Below, piece by piece: positions 1 through 10,454 of a stretch of 64,000 nt of DNA; the first letter of the stretch is position 1; every line of letters starts with the position of its first letter. The stretch lies in contig JAHNUO010000027.1 of assembly GCA_019787685.1 (NCBI GenBank), positions 368,531 through 432,530 of the forward strand, written 5' to 3'. The notes below the pieces were generated by a model. It saw only the letters and a list, made by a program, of their open reading frames with translations. It was not told the DNA's origin and ran no database searches. Source of the DNA: Chiua virens (taxonomy: Eukaryota > Basidiomycota > Agaricomycetes > Boletales > Boletaceae). The position numbers and the translations under genes are program-made.

Positions 1-2
1 CT

Positions 3-821
3 GTCGGATCCTTTATATTTGAAGAAATTTTATGCAGATGGGGAGGTCTTGAGGAGATCGTCACAGATAACGGAACCCCGTTTGTCACCGCACTCAACTG
101 GCTTGCCGAGAAGTATCATATCCGCCACATTCGCATTTCTGCGTACAACTCAAAAGCAAACGGCATTGTTGAACGCTCGCACCGTACCATCCGTGACTCG
201 CTCGTCAAAGCATGTAATGGGGATATCACGCAATGGCCATCGCTCACCCCGCACGTCTTTTGGGCCAATCGCGTCACAACCCGCAAAGCAACCGGACACA
301 CACCGTACTACATGGCTCACGGCACCGAGCCGCTCCTTCCGTTTGACATCACCGAGGCCACGTTCCTCATTCCCCACATAACCAAGCGCGTCACGACCAA
401 CGAGCTCATTGCTGTCCGCACTCGCCAGCTTGCGAAACGAGACGAAGACTTATCCGCGATCCACGACCAGATCTTGCGCAGCCGCTTCTCATCCGTCGCT
501 GACTTCGAACGTCGCCTGGCGCATGCGATTCACGATCACGATTTCCGCCCCGGATCGCTCGTCCTCGTCTTGAACAAAAAGATCGAACCCACATCCAACG
601 CGAAGTGTCGCCCACGCTATTTCGGTCCCATGGTCGTCATCTCTCGTTCCCACAATATCGGCTCCTACCGTCTCGCCGAAGTCGACGGAACCGTTTCGAA
701 GCTTCGTTTTGCTGCATTCCGCCTCATTCCGTACTATCCCCGTTCACCCACTCATGTCGATGTCACTCACTTTGTCGATCCATCAGATCTCGCTGGTCTC
801 GCTGCCGAAGAAGAACCTTAG
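3..821 (+). CDS. Ty3/gypsy retrotransposon polyprotein, integrase C-terminal part (5' end outside window)
   Basis: One frame stays open from the window edge to the TAG at 819-821, so this is the 3' end of a longer pol reading frame. The translated start carries the second catalytic Asp of a retroviral-type integrase core (VTDNGTPF) and, about 35 residues later, the catalytic Glu in NGIVERSHRT. Downstream come a helical stretch and a C-terminal module with the GPY/F-type signature (RYFGPMVV) that is characteristic of Ty3/gypsy integrases. Known family role: inserts the element cDNA into host DNA. No stop or frameshift is seen in the visible 270 codons, so this end could be intact. The reading frame stops about 40 bp before a polypurine stretch and a probable LTR, the expected order for the 3' end of an LTR element. 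Gag, protease and reverse transcriptase lie outside the window. Confidence 0.92.
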   Translation, partial: VGSFIFEEILCRWGGLEEIVTDNGTPFVTALNWLAEKYHIRHIRISAYNSKANGIVERSHRTIRDSLVKACNGDITQWPSLTPHVFWANRVTTRKATGHTPYYMAHGTEPLLPFDITEATFLIPHITKRVTTNELIAVRTRQLAKRDEDLSAIHDQILRSRFSSVADFERRLAHAIHDHDFRPGSLVLVLNKKIEPTSNAKCRPRYFGPMVVISRSHNIGSYRLAEVDGTVSKLRFAAFRLIPYYPRSPTHVDVTHFVDPSDLAGLAAEEEP

Positions 822-854
822 GTGTTTGCAGAGTGACTGGGACAGTCACTATTC

Positions 855-869
855 GAAGTGAAAGGGAGG
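855..869 (+). other. Polypurine tract of the gypsy element
   Basis: A purine-rich run (GAAGTGAAAGGGAGG) sits directly before a TGTAAGG start and downstream of the integrase stop codon. This is the position of the plus-strand primer of LTR retrotransposons. The assignment rests on composition and position only. Confidence 0.6.
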
Positions 870-1310
870 TGTAAGGATTGCTACGCATCCGGCTACAGAT
901 CTGGTCCGAGCAACCACTGCCTTTTCATTTTATTTGTCAGCGTTATTCAGCACTATTCAGTCGTTTCTAAGCTCTCTGTTTACCATACACTTCATAGCCT
1001 TTTCACTTTCGTATATAAGCCTCCTTGTACGTTCGTCTCAAATATCAATAATAATCAGTCTAAGAGTCCAATCCCGATCGTTTCAGCTCAATCCGAAGTA
1101 TTCCGACGTTCCGCACGCCTTCCGAGTCTCCCGATTCCGCACGCCTTCCGAGTCTCCCGATTCCGCACGTTCTCCGACTCTCTCTACGCACGGACGCATT
1201 CACTCTTTCTCGCACACTCAACAAACCATCTACCGGCTCAGTCACCTTCCCCTTTCGCACTCGCACTCGCCTTCCACGTTTCGCCAACACAAGCGGAGCG
1301 TGCCGCTACA
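870..1310 (+). mobile_element. Probable 3' LTR of the gypsy element
   Basis: The segment opens with TGTAAGG right after the polypurine tract and can be closed at CGCTACA, giving a TG..CA (TGTA..TACA) unit of 441 bp. A TATATAA box at 1012-1018, followed by a pyrimidine-rich run, fits an LTR promoter. A 26-bp unit beginning CCGCACGCCTTCCGAG is repeated in tandem at 1111-1136 and 1137-1162. The 5' LTR lies outside the window, so the right boundary and the target duplication cannot be confirmed. Confidence 0.6.
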
Positions 1311-1909
1311 ACGCTTGTGGATGGGGCTGACTTGCTCGACCAGCACCTTGGGCTCGTCAACAAAGCCATCTTGGGTGGTGTCATAGCCCAGAGCGTCTAG
1401 TTTGCATGATTGTTGTGTATGCTGTGTTTTGTGGTTGAACGAAAGTCGAGTGTAAAATACGCTGTAAGTGTGTATCGCAGTGATAGTAGTGATATTCAGA
1501 CTTGGATTCATTTTCTGCTGAAACTTCAAAGCACCCAAGAGGTAATTTCAATCCATTTGCGTGATAAATTGTCGGGCGTTGCCATAAGGAATCAGTATAA
1601 ACGTGTACTAGTCTGCACATGCGCAGATAGCCAATTGAAAAAATGGAATTCAGGATTTGGAACTGTAGGAATAGGTCTACCGTGATGTCGAGCGCGAAAA
1701 TCAGGTTGCGGGCGGTGAATCAAACACTGGTCTGGGCAAGACACAAGATCCTTGCAGTTTACGGGGGTGGACACGATAGCATTGACGAAACTGTTCAACG
1801 TGAGGGAACGTAGTGCATAATAGAGAGGGATCTATGATTATACTGATCAATGAGTAATATATAGTTATGGTCAACAGCACATGTGTCACGTCCGTTCGCG
1901 TCAATTGCA
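1311..1909. other. Unassigned stretch between LTR and WD40 gene
   Basis: No gene is recognised. Immediately after the proposed LTR end, about 28 codons stay open to a TAG at 1398-1400. These could be the last codons of a gene interrupted by the retrotransposon, but no family was recognised. The rest holds only short chance reading frames. From about 1797 the sequence matches 6299 onward (see the duplicated WD40 3' region). Confidence 0.3.
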
Positions 1910-3055
1910 TCAGACTACCTCCTCTATGCTACCACATTGGTAGCATACTAACCACGCGGGCACCGAGAATGTAACTCTATCTCTGCGTCTTGCCGCAGGC
2001 TGCTGAGTCTGATCCGCTGTCATAAGCCATTCGATACAACCTCGAGAAAGTATGCTCACCATAACAGGAACACTTCTGATCACAGATCGAGACGGGTCAT
2101 TCGCAGACAACAGCTAAGGCAGTGTCGGTTATGACGAAAAGATTCTGAAAGAGAAGAGACGTACACGAGAACCCAAATCTAAATGATATTGATATCGAGC
2201 TGCTTGATCTTGAGCATTAGGAGGACGAGCAATATCATCATGTGGGGCCGTGCCCCACTGTGTCGATCGCAACCTCTGATCAATCGAAAACAAGAAAGAG
2301 GTAGGTCCATCTTGTCCAGGCTGTGCAACAGATCTTTGCTGGGGATATTATGAGATACATTCAATATTGATCATCCTCAGTAAAAGACCATGCTTACCAG
2401 ATTCCGTACAGGAGCCATTGTCGAACGTTGGTAGCGAGGGTGAGTTCGTGGTGGTGATGGTACGTGGGCTGGATCGGAGGGTAAAGTAGGATCTGCAGAA
2501 CTTCCAACGGCCTGGTCCCCCACACGCTTTCCTATCCTCTTGATCCATTTCCGGATAACTGAATCGCCCTTGAGTGGGTGTATGACACCGGGATGTTCCT
2601 CTGAGTGGTGTTCGGAATGGGATGTCAGCAGTTCGGGAGGTGCTGGCTGCGATACGGCATGGGAAGCCTCGACTTGGAGCGGTTCCAGCTCTTCCACGTG
2701 AGGACGGACGGACGATGGGCGTGACGGCGCCTGTAATAATGTTAGAACGCATACAGAGAAGCTTGGAGCGGTCATGAACCTCGTCGTAGTCGAATGCAGG
2801 AGCAAGGGGCGCCGTCATGGGTATCGCAACCTATGGCGTCGTGAAACCTCGTGTATACAGACATTGCTCATCTCGTACCTCGAGGAGATCCATATCGTCG
2901 TCGCTGCTCTGGGGTCCTTCCCCATCCTTGTCATTACTAGATTCCTGATGCAAAAAGACAAAAAATATGTTAGAAGGATCTTCGCGAAGACTGAATGACG
3001 AACCCGTACTGGATGAGAGTTGCGAGGTGGAATCTCGTCGCTATCCGAGGTCGGA
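1797..3055. repeat. Segmental duplication, copy A (partner 6299-7480)
   Basis: Direct repeat of roughly 1.2 kb covering the 3' exons, the 3' flank and part of the downstream intergenic region of the WD40 gene. Long blocks match between the copies, for example the GTCCGTTCGCGTC block at about 1890 and 6390. Divergence with small indels indicates an old event. Confidence 0.75.
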
Positions 3056-4124
3056 TGTTGTTCACCATGTTGTTCTGCCTCTCCAGTGGATGACTGTTGA
3101 ATTGTGAGCCATCCGGCTTGCTAGGACCATGTATGCACAAAGACTTACTTTGACAGCCAAACCCGGGAGGATAGTGGTGATGTTATGAATGGAAATTTTC
3201 CCGTCACCACGTCCAGCTGCGAGGTAGATGCCGTCGGGTGACTGAGCGATTGAGGATACAACCGCGTCGTGCTTGATGACAGGGCTGATCCGAGAGAGGG
3301 TAGATGCATCCAAGAATGAGATGGAGCTGCCCATCGTGGTCGCAGCTATAAACTTTTCATTGCTGACCAGAGCAATAGATTCCAGATGTTCGTCATCTAA
3401 GGCCTGTGACTCCGCCAGCAGGGACCCCATTGATGCATGGTACGACTTGACCTTCCGGTCTTTACAGGTGTGGAACAATCGCTTTCCGTCGCTGGTCCAC
3501 GCAAGCCGGGTGGAAGGATAGCCCCCAGATGTTTTGGTGTCGATGTTGAGTAGTTGTTGACCGGTCAAACTATCCAAGATGGTGATCGGCCCTTCGGTTT
3601 CGCAAGCAGCAAGTCGGTCCCCGCTCGGAGAGAATCGGATGCTCGAGACCACCCTGTTGAATTTGATCGGACCAATGAGTCGCTCACCGGTCGCGATGTC
3701 CCATACACTCGCCGATTTTTGCCAAGTACCTGTCGCAAATCGAGTCGAGTCGGGTGACACATCCACTGCCCACACCCTCGTTTCACCTTCCACGTCGACC
3801 ACTTTTTCGTGCAGCTCGACATCCCAAACACTCGCCCCTATTTCCGTTCCGCATACGACCCATTTCCCGTCCCTTGAAACTGCAATGGCATTCATGTCCA
3901 GTCCCATCTGCTCGGCCACTTCTCGTCCATCTGCAATGTTGAACCGGAGAACGGCATCTGTGTCTCCAATGAAAAGCTGCCTTCCATCAGTCGAGAATGC
4001 AACCGTGAATACTGTGCTAGAGCTGCCCGTCTCAAGAAGTATCGCATCGTCTTTGTTGGATTGTCAGTGCGCCCGTCATTCTTTTAAGTTTTAAGCGCTA
4101 CTCACCGGGCTTGGTTTGGGACAT
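1910..4124 (-). CDS. WD40-repeat protein with disordered C-terminal extension
   Basis: The start codon at 4124-4122 begins a short first exon (MSQTKP) ending at a GTGAG donor near 4105. The main exon (about 4052-3145) encodes a beta-propeller-like domain with repeated WD-type units (ASVWDVELH, SASVWDIATG, ITILDSLTG, ISFLDASTL, KISIHNITT). About six blades can be counted, fewer than the usual seven. Several short exons follow with clear GT..AG borders. They encode an acidic Ser/Asp stretch, a Pro/His-rich linker, a basic patch (VIRKWIKRIGKR) and a Gln-rich tail ending near 1910. WD40 domains are binding platforms; no catalytic domain is visible, so the partner is unknown. The 3' half, but not the propeller, is duplicated at 6.4-7.5 kb. 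The exon chain beyond 3140 is less certain than the propeller exon. Confidence 0.8.
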
Positions 4125-6290
4125 CTTGCAAGTGTAACACGGTGCAGCGTTTGAGGCATCAAGGAGTCACACTATAAACACATTTTCTGCCCGGGGCGCC
4201 TCATGTCTTTCAGCGCCTCTTCTTCCTCGTGTCCACACTACATCCGCAGCCCCCATGGTGAACTCTGATCCGTGGAACGTCCCAAAGCCCGGGTAATCCC
4301 AATTTCATGTCGCATCTGCGGTCGTGGTGTATGGATACAACAGTGTGTCTTTGCATTCCCGGATATTTCGTGTGGATATCAACCCGCCTCAGATCGCCGT
4401 CTAGATACTCAAACGACAATATGAGAAGCCTGCCAAGAATCAAAAGGTGTCGATCGAGGATGCGTCGACAAACGCGAGGTATGTATTTTTCAAAGTGTCC
4501 AGATGCACGAACGACGGGTGATTTCCGTCCTTTTCCTTAAGCTCAATCCAGCCCCAAAAAATTCATCATTGTCGACGCTCGAAATGAACTTGCACCAGGT
4601 CAGTACCAGGTGCTAACGACTGTAGACTTGCAGACGAAAACAGAAGACTCCTTCCATTCTCAGGATTTGAGGGTTCAGACATGACGATGTATTGGGTGAC
4701 GATGTCGACGATGCAATGAATGCGTCTTGCCAAGAAACTTCAGAGAATCCTAGCGACGAGATCGTTCTGATACCACAAGTGAAAAGCGCACAATGACGTG
4801 CGCTTGGCCGTCCCGGTTCCAAAGCGTCGACCCAGGCGAAGAGAGGGCTGATTTAGGAACGATGGAAACAATGTGCTACTTTGCGTGTGAGACGAAGCCG
4901 AGGACAAAAAAAGAGCAAAGAAAAAGAAAAAGGCAATCCTGTGTCCATCAAGGTGAGACCGTCTATGTTGAGCGACCTGGATCTGACCTTGTTCTTAGAA
5001 CCGATCCGAAACTTCTTCCGTCTCCACCTATCTTTGCGGTCAATTCTGCTTGGAGTGTGTTCCTACCTCGAATCCTAGAGATGGAATGATCATTCCCTGT
5101 TGACTGGTTACCATCACGATGACACATGTCTGTTCGTCAGGAACGTTGGTATTAATATGCAAACATGGATCATGCTACGCAGACTACTTTCCAGACTCCA
5201 GATACGACGGAGTTTCTTACTTGGAAAATAACCATCTACATTAACAATGACTGCTACCATAATTTGCTACCCAGGCTACAGCACTCTACCCAGAACTACG
5301 GCTTGTCAAGGTTACAAAGTGTTTGCCAGCCCATGATCTGCCAGTGTGGTGGCACCAATAATGCTTCTGCTCAGTACCCATCTGTATCAATGAAAGTCGG
5401 CACTGGACGTGGCGCAGTCGAATATTGGGTGTCGATCTCCCCCAAGCGACAGTCGAACTCGAAACGTCATCGATGGCAGCCAAAAGGTGTGACACCCCAC
5501 ATTTCGAGAGTGTCTACTCCCTGGAGAGGCGTGAGCTAGATTTCTGATTTAGACCGGCCCCCATAGAGTTGGGTCCAACAACATGCTATGACAGTGGACG
5601 GAACCAGGAAGAGATTGGCGGAGCTGACCGAATACCCGCCGCTGAACGAAGATGAAGACTCAAGGATGACCTCATATATCTCCACCGCGTCGCGAAGGCC
5701 CAATCCAGGTGTCTGTCATTTCAATGGCGTCTATCAGCATGTGACCCCAGACAAGGATCCGTTCAACACCAAACCAATGCATGTCGACGCTGACTACGTT
5801 CGCACAGGTGCTCAATCCAGCAAAAAATCCATCGTTGACATGCAACACGAAGCTGTACTAGAACCAGACCGGGAGCGGCGGCGAGATTGGAAAACGTTAC
5901 GCGCTGTTTGGATTGGGTTCATCTGATCGCAAAGGGGAGGAGGGAAAGGAAAACCTGTCCTTAAACATGGTCATGCAGGTCCGTTTTTCAATCGATGTGG
6001 GAACTCACCGCGCCATGAAATAGGTCTGGATGATCTGATCCTTTATCGATCTATGCTCAAGGGCGGCGGGCAAAGAGTGACAGCCATCAGATGGCGAGAG
6101 CATGAAGATGACGATGTGAGTGAGAGATGTGCCTACAGCGATGACGCAGAGATCCATCGCAGTGGCGTACTAGTACCCGATCATTGCAAGATTCAACCAG
6201 GCTGGCGCAGGCTAGACGTTGGAAAATGGCTATGAGACGTACTGGCAGAAATGACACGAGCGATTCGAGTTGACAAGATAGCGTTAAGGA
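4125..6290. other. Intergenic, no gene recognised
   Basis: Several short open frames occur on both strands, the longest about 125 codons. None shows a recognisable domain, and none could be joined into a convincing spliced model. A few donor-like and acceptor-like sites near 4470-4640 could belong to a decayed gene. About 120 bases upstream of the WD40 start presumably hold its promoter, but no clear TATA element was identified. Confidence 0.3.
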
Positions 6291-6298
6291 AGACGGTC

Positions 6299-7480
6299 AA
6301 TGTGAGGCGACGTAGTTCACAGTAGAGGGATCTACGAATACAATGATCGACGAGTAATGTATAGTGACAATCAACAGCGCATGTATACGTCCGTTCGCGT
6401 CGATTGCATCAAGGTGCCTCCCCTAGGCCACCTACTAACCATGCGGGCACCGAGAATGTGACTATCTCTGCGTCTTGCCATAGGCTGTTGAGTCTGATCC
6501 ATTGTTTTAAGTCTTTCAACGCAACCTCGAGAATGAATGTGTGCTCACCGTCACAGGAGCTTCTCTGCTCGTGGATCGAGACGGATAGTTCCTAAGCAAT
6601 GGCTAATGTGATGTCAACTACACGACAGGATTCACTGAGAGAGAAGGGACATACATTGAAACCTTGGAATCGAGCTCTCTCAGCATTAGTAGCGCGAACA
6701 AGATCCAGCAGAACGTCATGTGGATGGGGTGGAGTTTGTCCAGGCTGTGCAACAGATCTTTACTGGGGTTATTATGAGATGCATTGCACAGTGATCATCC
6801 ATCAGTAAAAAACAATGCTTACCAGATGTCGTACAGGAGCTATTGTCGAACGTTGGCAGCGAGGATAACGTCATGGTGGCGGCGGCGAGTGGGCTGAATC
6901 GGTGGATGAACTAGGGCCCACGGAACCTTGAACGACCGATCCCTCACAACCTTCCTTTCCACTTCAGCCACTTCCGGACAGCTGACTCGCCCTTCAAGTG
7001 GGTCAAGTTGGGTGGGTGTATGACACCGGGATGTCCCCCTGGATGGCGTATGGAAGAGGATGTCGGCGGTACGGCAGGCGCTGGCTACGACACGACATGG
7101 GAAGCCTCGAGCAGTTTCAGCTCCTCCGCGTGAGGACGGACGGACAATGCGCGTGACGGCGGCTGTAATAATGTTAGCACGCGTACGGAGAAGCTTGGAG
7201 CGGTCACGAACCTCGTCGTAGTCGAATGCAGGAGCAGGGGACGCCATCGTGGGTATCTCAACCTATGGTGTCGTGAAACCTCGTGTAGACAGACATTGCG
7301 CATCTCGTACCTCGAGGAGATCCATATCGTCGTCTCCGCTCTAGGGTCCTTCCTCTTCGTCATTACTAAGTCCCTGATGTAAAGACACGATGAGAACGCT
7401 AAAGACATCTTCGCGAAGGCTGAATGACGAACCCGTACCGAACGGGAGTCGCAAATGGGATTCTCGTCACTACCCGGGAT
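6299..7480 (-). pseudogene. 5'-truncated duplicate of the WD40 gene's 3' half
   Basis: This segment runs parallel to about 1797-3055 with the same exon order: the tail exon, the Gln-rich exon, the Pro-rich linker and the acidic exon. Homology stops near 7480, so none of the WD40 propeller is present. In the exon matching the Gln-rich part, the first codon after the acceptor is TAA where the complete copy has CAA. That change, with the missing 5' half, marks it as a non-functional partial copy. Several indels separate the copies. It lies in the same orientation about 4.4 kb from the parent. It might still be transcribed, but no start is obvious. Confidence 0.75.
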
Positions 7481-7694
7481 AAGTGCAAGTATGGCGTGCG
7501 GCAAGGTATGGTTGTTGGGCCCCAGAGTTTGTGTGAGTGCGCCTTGGGATCGCACACGAACCATTTGTTTGAACTGACTGTGCGAAGACATGTCTAACTT
7601 GAATATACAGGATACAGAGGTACTTCATATGGACCCGGAGTCCTGAACAATCCTTCTTTCATCTTTTCTCGGAGCTACACTACTCGCCTCTCTC

Positions 7695-8548
7695 AGAGGA
7701 GACCTTCCTCGAGCTCAAGTTGTCGTGAACCGGTATGTCCACTTGTACGTTTCTCCCACTTGGCTTGTTCACCACGTGTAACACTCATTGATGCTCGTCA
7801 GATGTAGTTATGTTGTTCATTGGCGCTCAAATCACGTCTATCGTCAACTTTTTCTCTCGGAACAGCCTTATGTGGAAGAATGGGAGGTGCCTCCCGTCGT
7901 GGACGAAAGTTGGACTGACCGCGCGGGCGGTGAGATGGACACATGGGCCATAGGCGTTGTCATCAAGAAAGGTGCGTGCACGTGTTCTTGTCGGTCTTGC
8001 GCGAACGCTAATGATTTTTAAGATGTCTCTAGCGTTACTTCTTTCCTTATCCTTGTACTCGTCTGTAGGTACCGTCTTAGCAGCGGGTATCAAAGCCGTG
8101 GGGAGCGCGCACCTTTATGAAACCGTGAGTCTATCATCTTCCTTCAAACACTTAGGTTCTCACTGTCTCAAACCATCAAAAGTACTTCAAAGCGAAAAAG
8201 ATGACTCCACATGAAATTGCGATGTTCATTGAAGAACGGAAGTGGGACTACTGATATGCGTAATCACTGCCCCAGTCTGATGAGTAAGTGACGGCCCGTT
8301 ATGTTCCAGTATTCGGTTTTGTTGCTACGTTGCTGGAGGATATTCCGATCATCGGACTCGCGTTCACTATCTCAGACAGGATCGGCGCAGCGATGTGGGC
8401 ACACGGTAAGACATTGATTATCTGCGGATATCCCTATGAGGTACATGCCTCTAGTCGCGACGATGTGCTAACAGATCACGAAGATTTAGAAAAACGGCCC
8501 CGAACTGAAAGGTCACTGGCAGGTCGTAGGGAGAGCGAACGTGGGTGA
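7695..8548 (+). pseudogene. EI24-like multi-pass membrane protein, disrupted
   Basis: Spliced exons read MTPHEIAMFIEERKWDY and then, after an intron ending near 8310, FGFVATLLEDIPIIGLAF. The next part is SDRIGAAMWAH and, after another intron ending near 8477, a DLEKR tail. This matches my recollection of fungal EI24/Rrt8-type membrane proteins, with a hydrophobic segment before a GAAMWA..LEKR motif; this is family memory, not a search. Just before the intron that precedes FGFVATLL, the frame contains TGA (about 8252-8254) where the related copy suggests a sense codon. The gene therefore seems to be broken by one nonsense change. The upstream exon (VVDES...DTWAIGVVI) is conserved in the second copy but was not recognised. 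The KDZ transposon begins 84 bp downstream. Confidence 0.5.
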
Positions 8549-8622
8549 GAGACTGAAGGGGACTTGAACGGCCATCAGATTTCCTAGATGTAATGCGCCA
8601 TGCAATAACTGCATTGCGACGT

Positions 8623-8631
8623 GTATTCCTC
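8623..8631. repeat. Target-site duplication of the KDZ element, left
   Basis: The 9-bp sequence GTATTCCTC lies directly before the terminal ACTTCAGTC. The identical 9 bp follows the other end at 23536-23544. Because the inner C/G pair can be counted either as TIR or as duplication, the real length is 7-9 bp. Confidence 0.85.
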
Positions 8632-8925
8632 ACTTCAGTCACCTACTTAAGGGTACCTCTTAGGTCCTTCTTTCTCTATCTTGGGTCTGACCTAAGAGGC
8701 ACTTATAGGGGGGGAATTCCCAACAGTAAGGGCAAAGTGAATGCCCAAGGGCATTTGTATGTCACTCAAGTGATCTTCCCAAAGCAATTCCCAAAGGATA
8801 TTCCCAATGCCCATTGGGAATTCCCAATATGGGGTGTCAGGGGTCCTCAGAGGCCTGCTTTACCATAATTGTAATATAGAGTGCTGTGTAACCATAATTA
8901 ATATCTGTGTGCACATATAGAGTAC
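8632..8925 (+). repeat. Left terminal inverted repeat (core)
   Basis: Nearly perfect inverted match to 23242-23535, including a GGGGGGAATTCCC block, a run of GGGAATTCCC-type palindromes and a short AT-rich segment. A reading frame through it (8593-8868) has a mirror twin on the other arm. This frame is a by-product of the repeat rather than a gene. Confidence 0.9.
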
Positions 8926-8938
8926 CCCCCCATTCCTC

Positions 8939-9323
8939 TAATTCTAGCATCATGAAGTTGTTTGCCTGATTCATAACCCACCTGTTTGTGCAGATTGAGT
9001 ACCCCTGAGGCTCTTCCTCCAATTCTGGCATTATGAAGTTGTTCACCTGATTCATAACCCACCTGTTTGTGCAGATTGAGTATCCCCTTCTTCCTCCAAT
9101 CCTAGCACTATGAAGTTGTTTACCCGATTCATAACCCACCTATTTGTGCAGATTGAGTACCCCCCTCTTCCTCCAATCCTAGCACTTTGAAGTTGTTTAC
9201 CCAATTCATAACTCACCTGTTTGTGCAGATTGAGTACCCCCCTCTTCCTCCAATCCTAGCACTATGAAGTTGTTCACCCAATTCATAACCCACCTGTTTG
9301 TGCAGATTAAGTATCCTCCCTCA
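8939..9323 (+). repeat. Subterminal tandem array A, left: five units of 77-81 bp
   Basis: Units contain the shared blocks ATGAAGTTGTT, ATTCATAACCCACCTGTTTG and GCAGATTGAGTA. Five diverged copies start near 8939, 9021, 9098, 9175 and 9252. The same array is present inverted at the right end, so it belongs to the transposon ends. It is a plausible transposase-binding region. Confidence 0.85.
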
Positions 9324-10240
9324 TGACTATGGGAATTCCCAATGAGTATGGATGGTGGCCAGGGGAATTCCCCAAGCACTCTGGGAACTCCCCAAGTCCT
9401 CTGGGAGTTCCCATTGAGTATGGATGGTAGCTAGGGGAATTCCCTAGGTACTCTGGGAAATCCCACTGGATATGGATGGTAGTCAGGGGAATTCCCTCAA
9501 GTGCTTTGGGAATTCCCTGTGAATATGGATGGTGGCTAGGGGAATTCCCACAGGTACTCTGGGAATTCCCAGTGAGTATAGATGGTGGCTAGGGGAATTC
9601 CCTAAAGTACTCACTGAGTATAGATGGTGGCTAGGGGACTTCCCCAATACTCTGGGAATTCCCAGTGTGTATAGATAGTGGCTAGGGGAATTCCCTAAAG
9701 TACTCTGGGAATTCCCACTGAGTATAGATGGTGACTAGGGGAATTCCCTAGCACTCTGGGAATTCCCAGTGAGTATAGATGGTGACTAGGGGAATTCCCT
9801 AAAGTACTCTGGGAATTCCCAGTGAGTATAGATGGTGACTAGGGGAATTCCCTAGCACTCTGGGAATTCCCAGTGTGTATAGATGGTGGCTAGGGGAATT
9901 CCCACTGAGTATAGATGGTAGCTAGGGGAATTCCCCCAATACTCTGGGAATTCCCACTGGGTATGGATGGTGGCTAGGGGAATTCCCTAAAGTACTCTGG
10001 GAATTCCCAGTGTGTATAGATGGTGGCTAGGGGAATTCCCTAGCACTCTGGGAATTCCCAGTGAGTATAGATAGTAACTAGGGGAATTCCCTAAAGTACT
10101 CTGGGAATTCCCACTGAGTATAGATGGTAGCTAGGGGAATTCCCCCAATACTCTGGGAATTCCCACTGGGTATGGATGGTAGTCAGGGGAATTCCACAAG
10201 CACTCTCAGAAGAAATCCCCAAGCACTATGAATGGTGGTT
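9324..10240 (+). repeat. Subterminal tandem array B, left: about sixteen units of 45-60 bp
   Basis: Each unit carries one or two GGGAATTCCC palindromes and a GAGTATAGATGGTGGCTAG block. The array is about 0.9 kb here and about 0.34 kb in the right arm, so the two arms differ in copy number. No reading frame crosses it. Confidence 0.85.
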
Positions 10241-10454
10241 GGGGGGATTCTCCTAACACTTGGGAATTCCAAGACACTGGATGGTAGCAATCACTGATCA
10301 CTTAACTCTCCTCACCACATATACAAAGTCATTATCTTGCATATAAAGTTGATACTTGCTTTCCTCAGTGGCTACCATTAGATCATTCACAAGGCAACAC
10401 TATTCATGTAATCATTGATACTACAAGTAAAGTCTGAATGGTATGTACCATAGC

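Noticed and set aside
5440..5475. Possible tRNA T-arm-like sequence
   Set aside because: A short GTCGAACTCGAA run resembles a T-loop context, but no acceptor stem or anticodon arm could be formed around it.
5588..5926. 112-codon open frame
   Set aside because: No domain, unusual composition, no splice or promoter support. Its length is within chance expectation.
8593..8868. 91-codon reading frame in the left transposon end
   Set aside because: It lies in the terminal inverted repeat and has a mirror twin at 23565-23302. The frame follows repeat structure and palindromes, not a protein family.
8900..10240. CRISPR-like array of regular repeats
   Set aside because: The repeats have no unique spacers of constant length, they are mirrored at the other end of a transposon, and the genome is eukaryotic.
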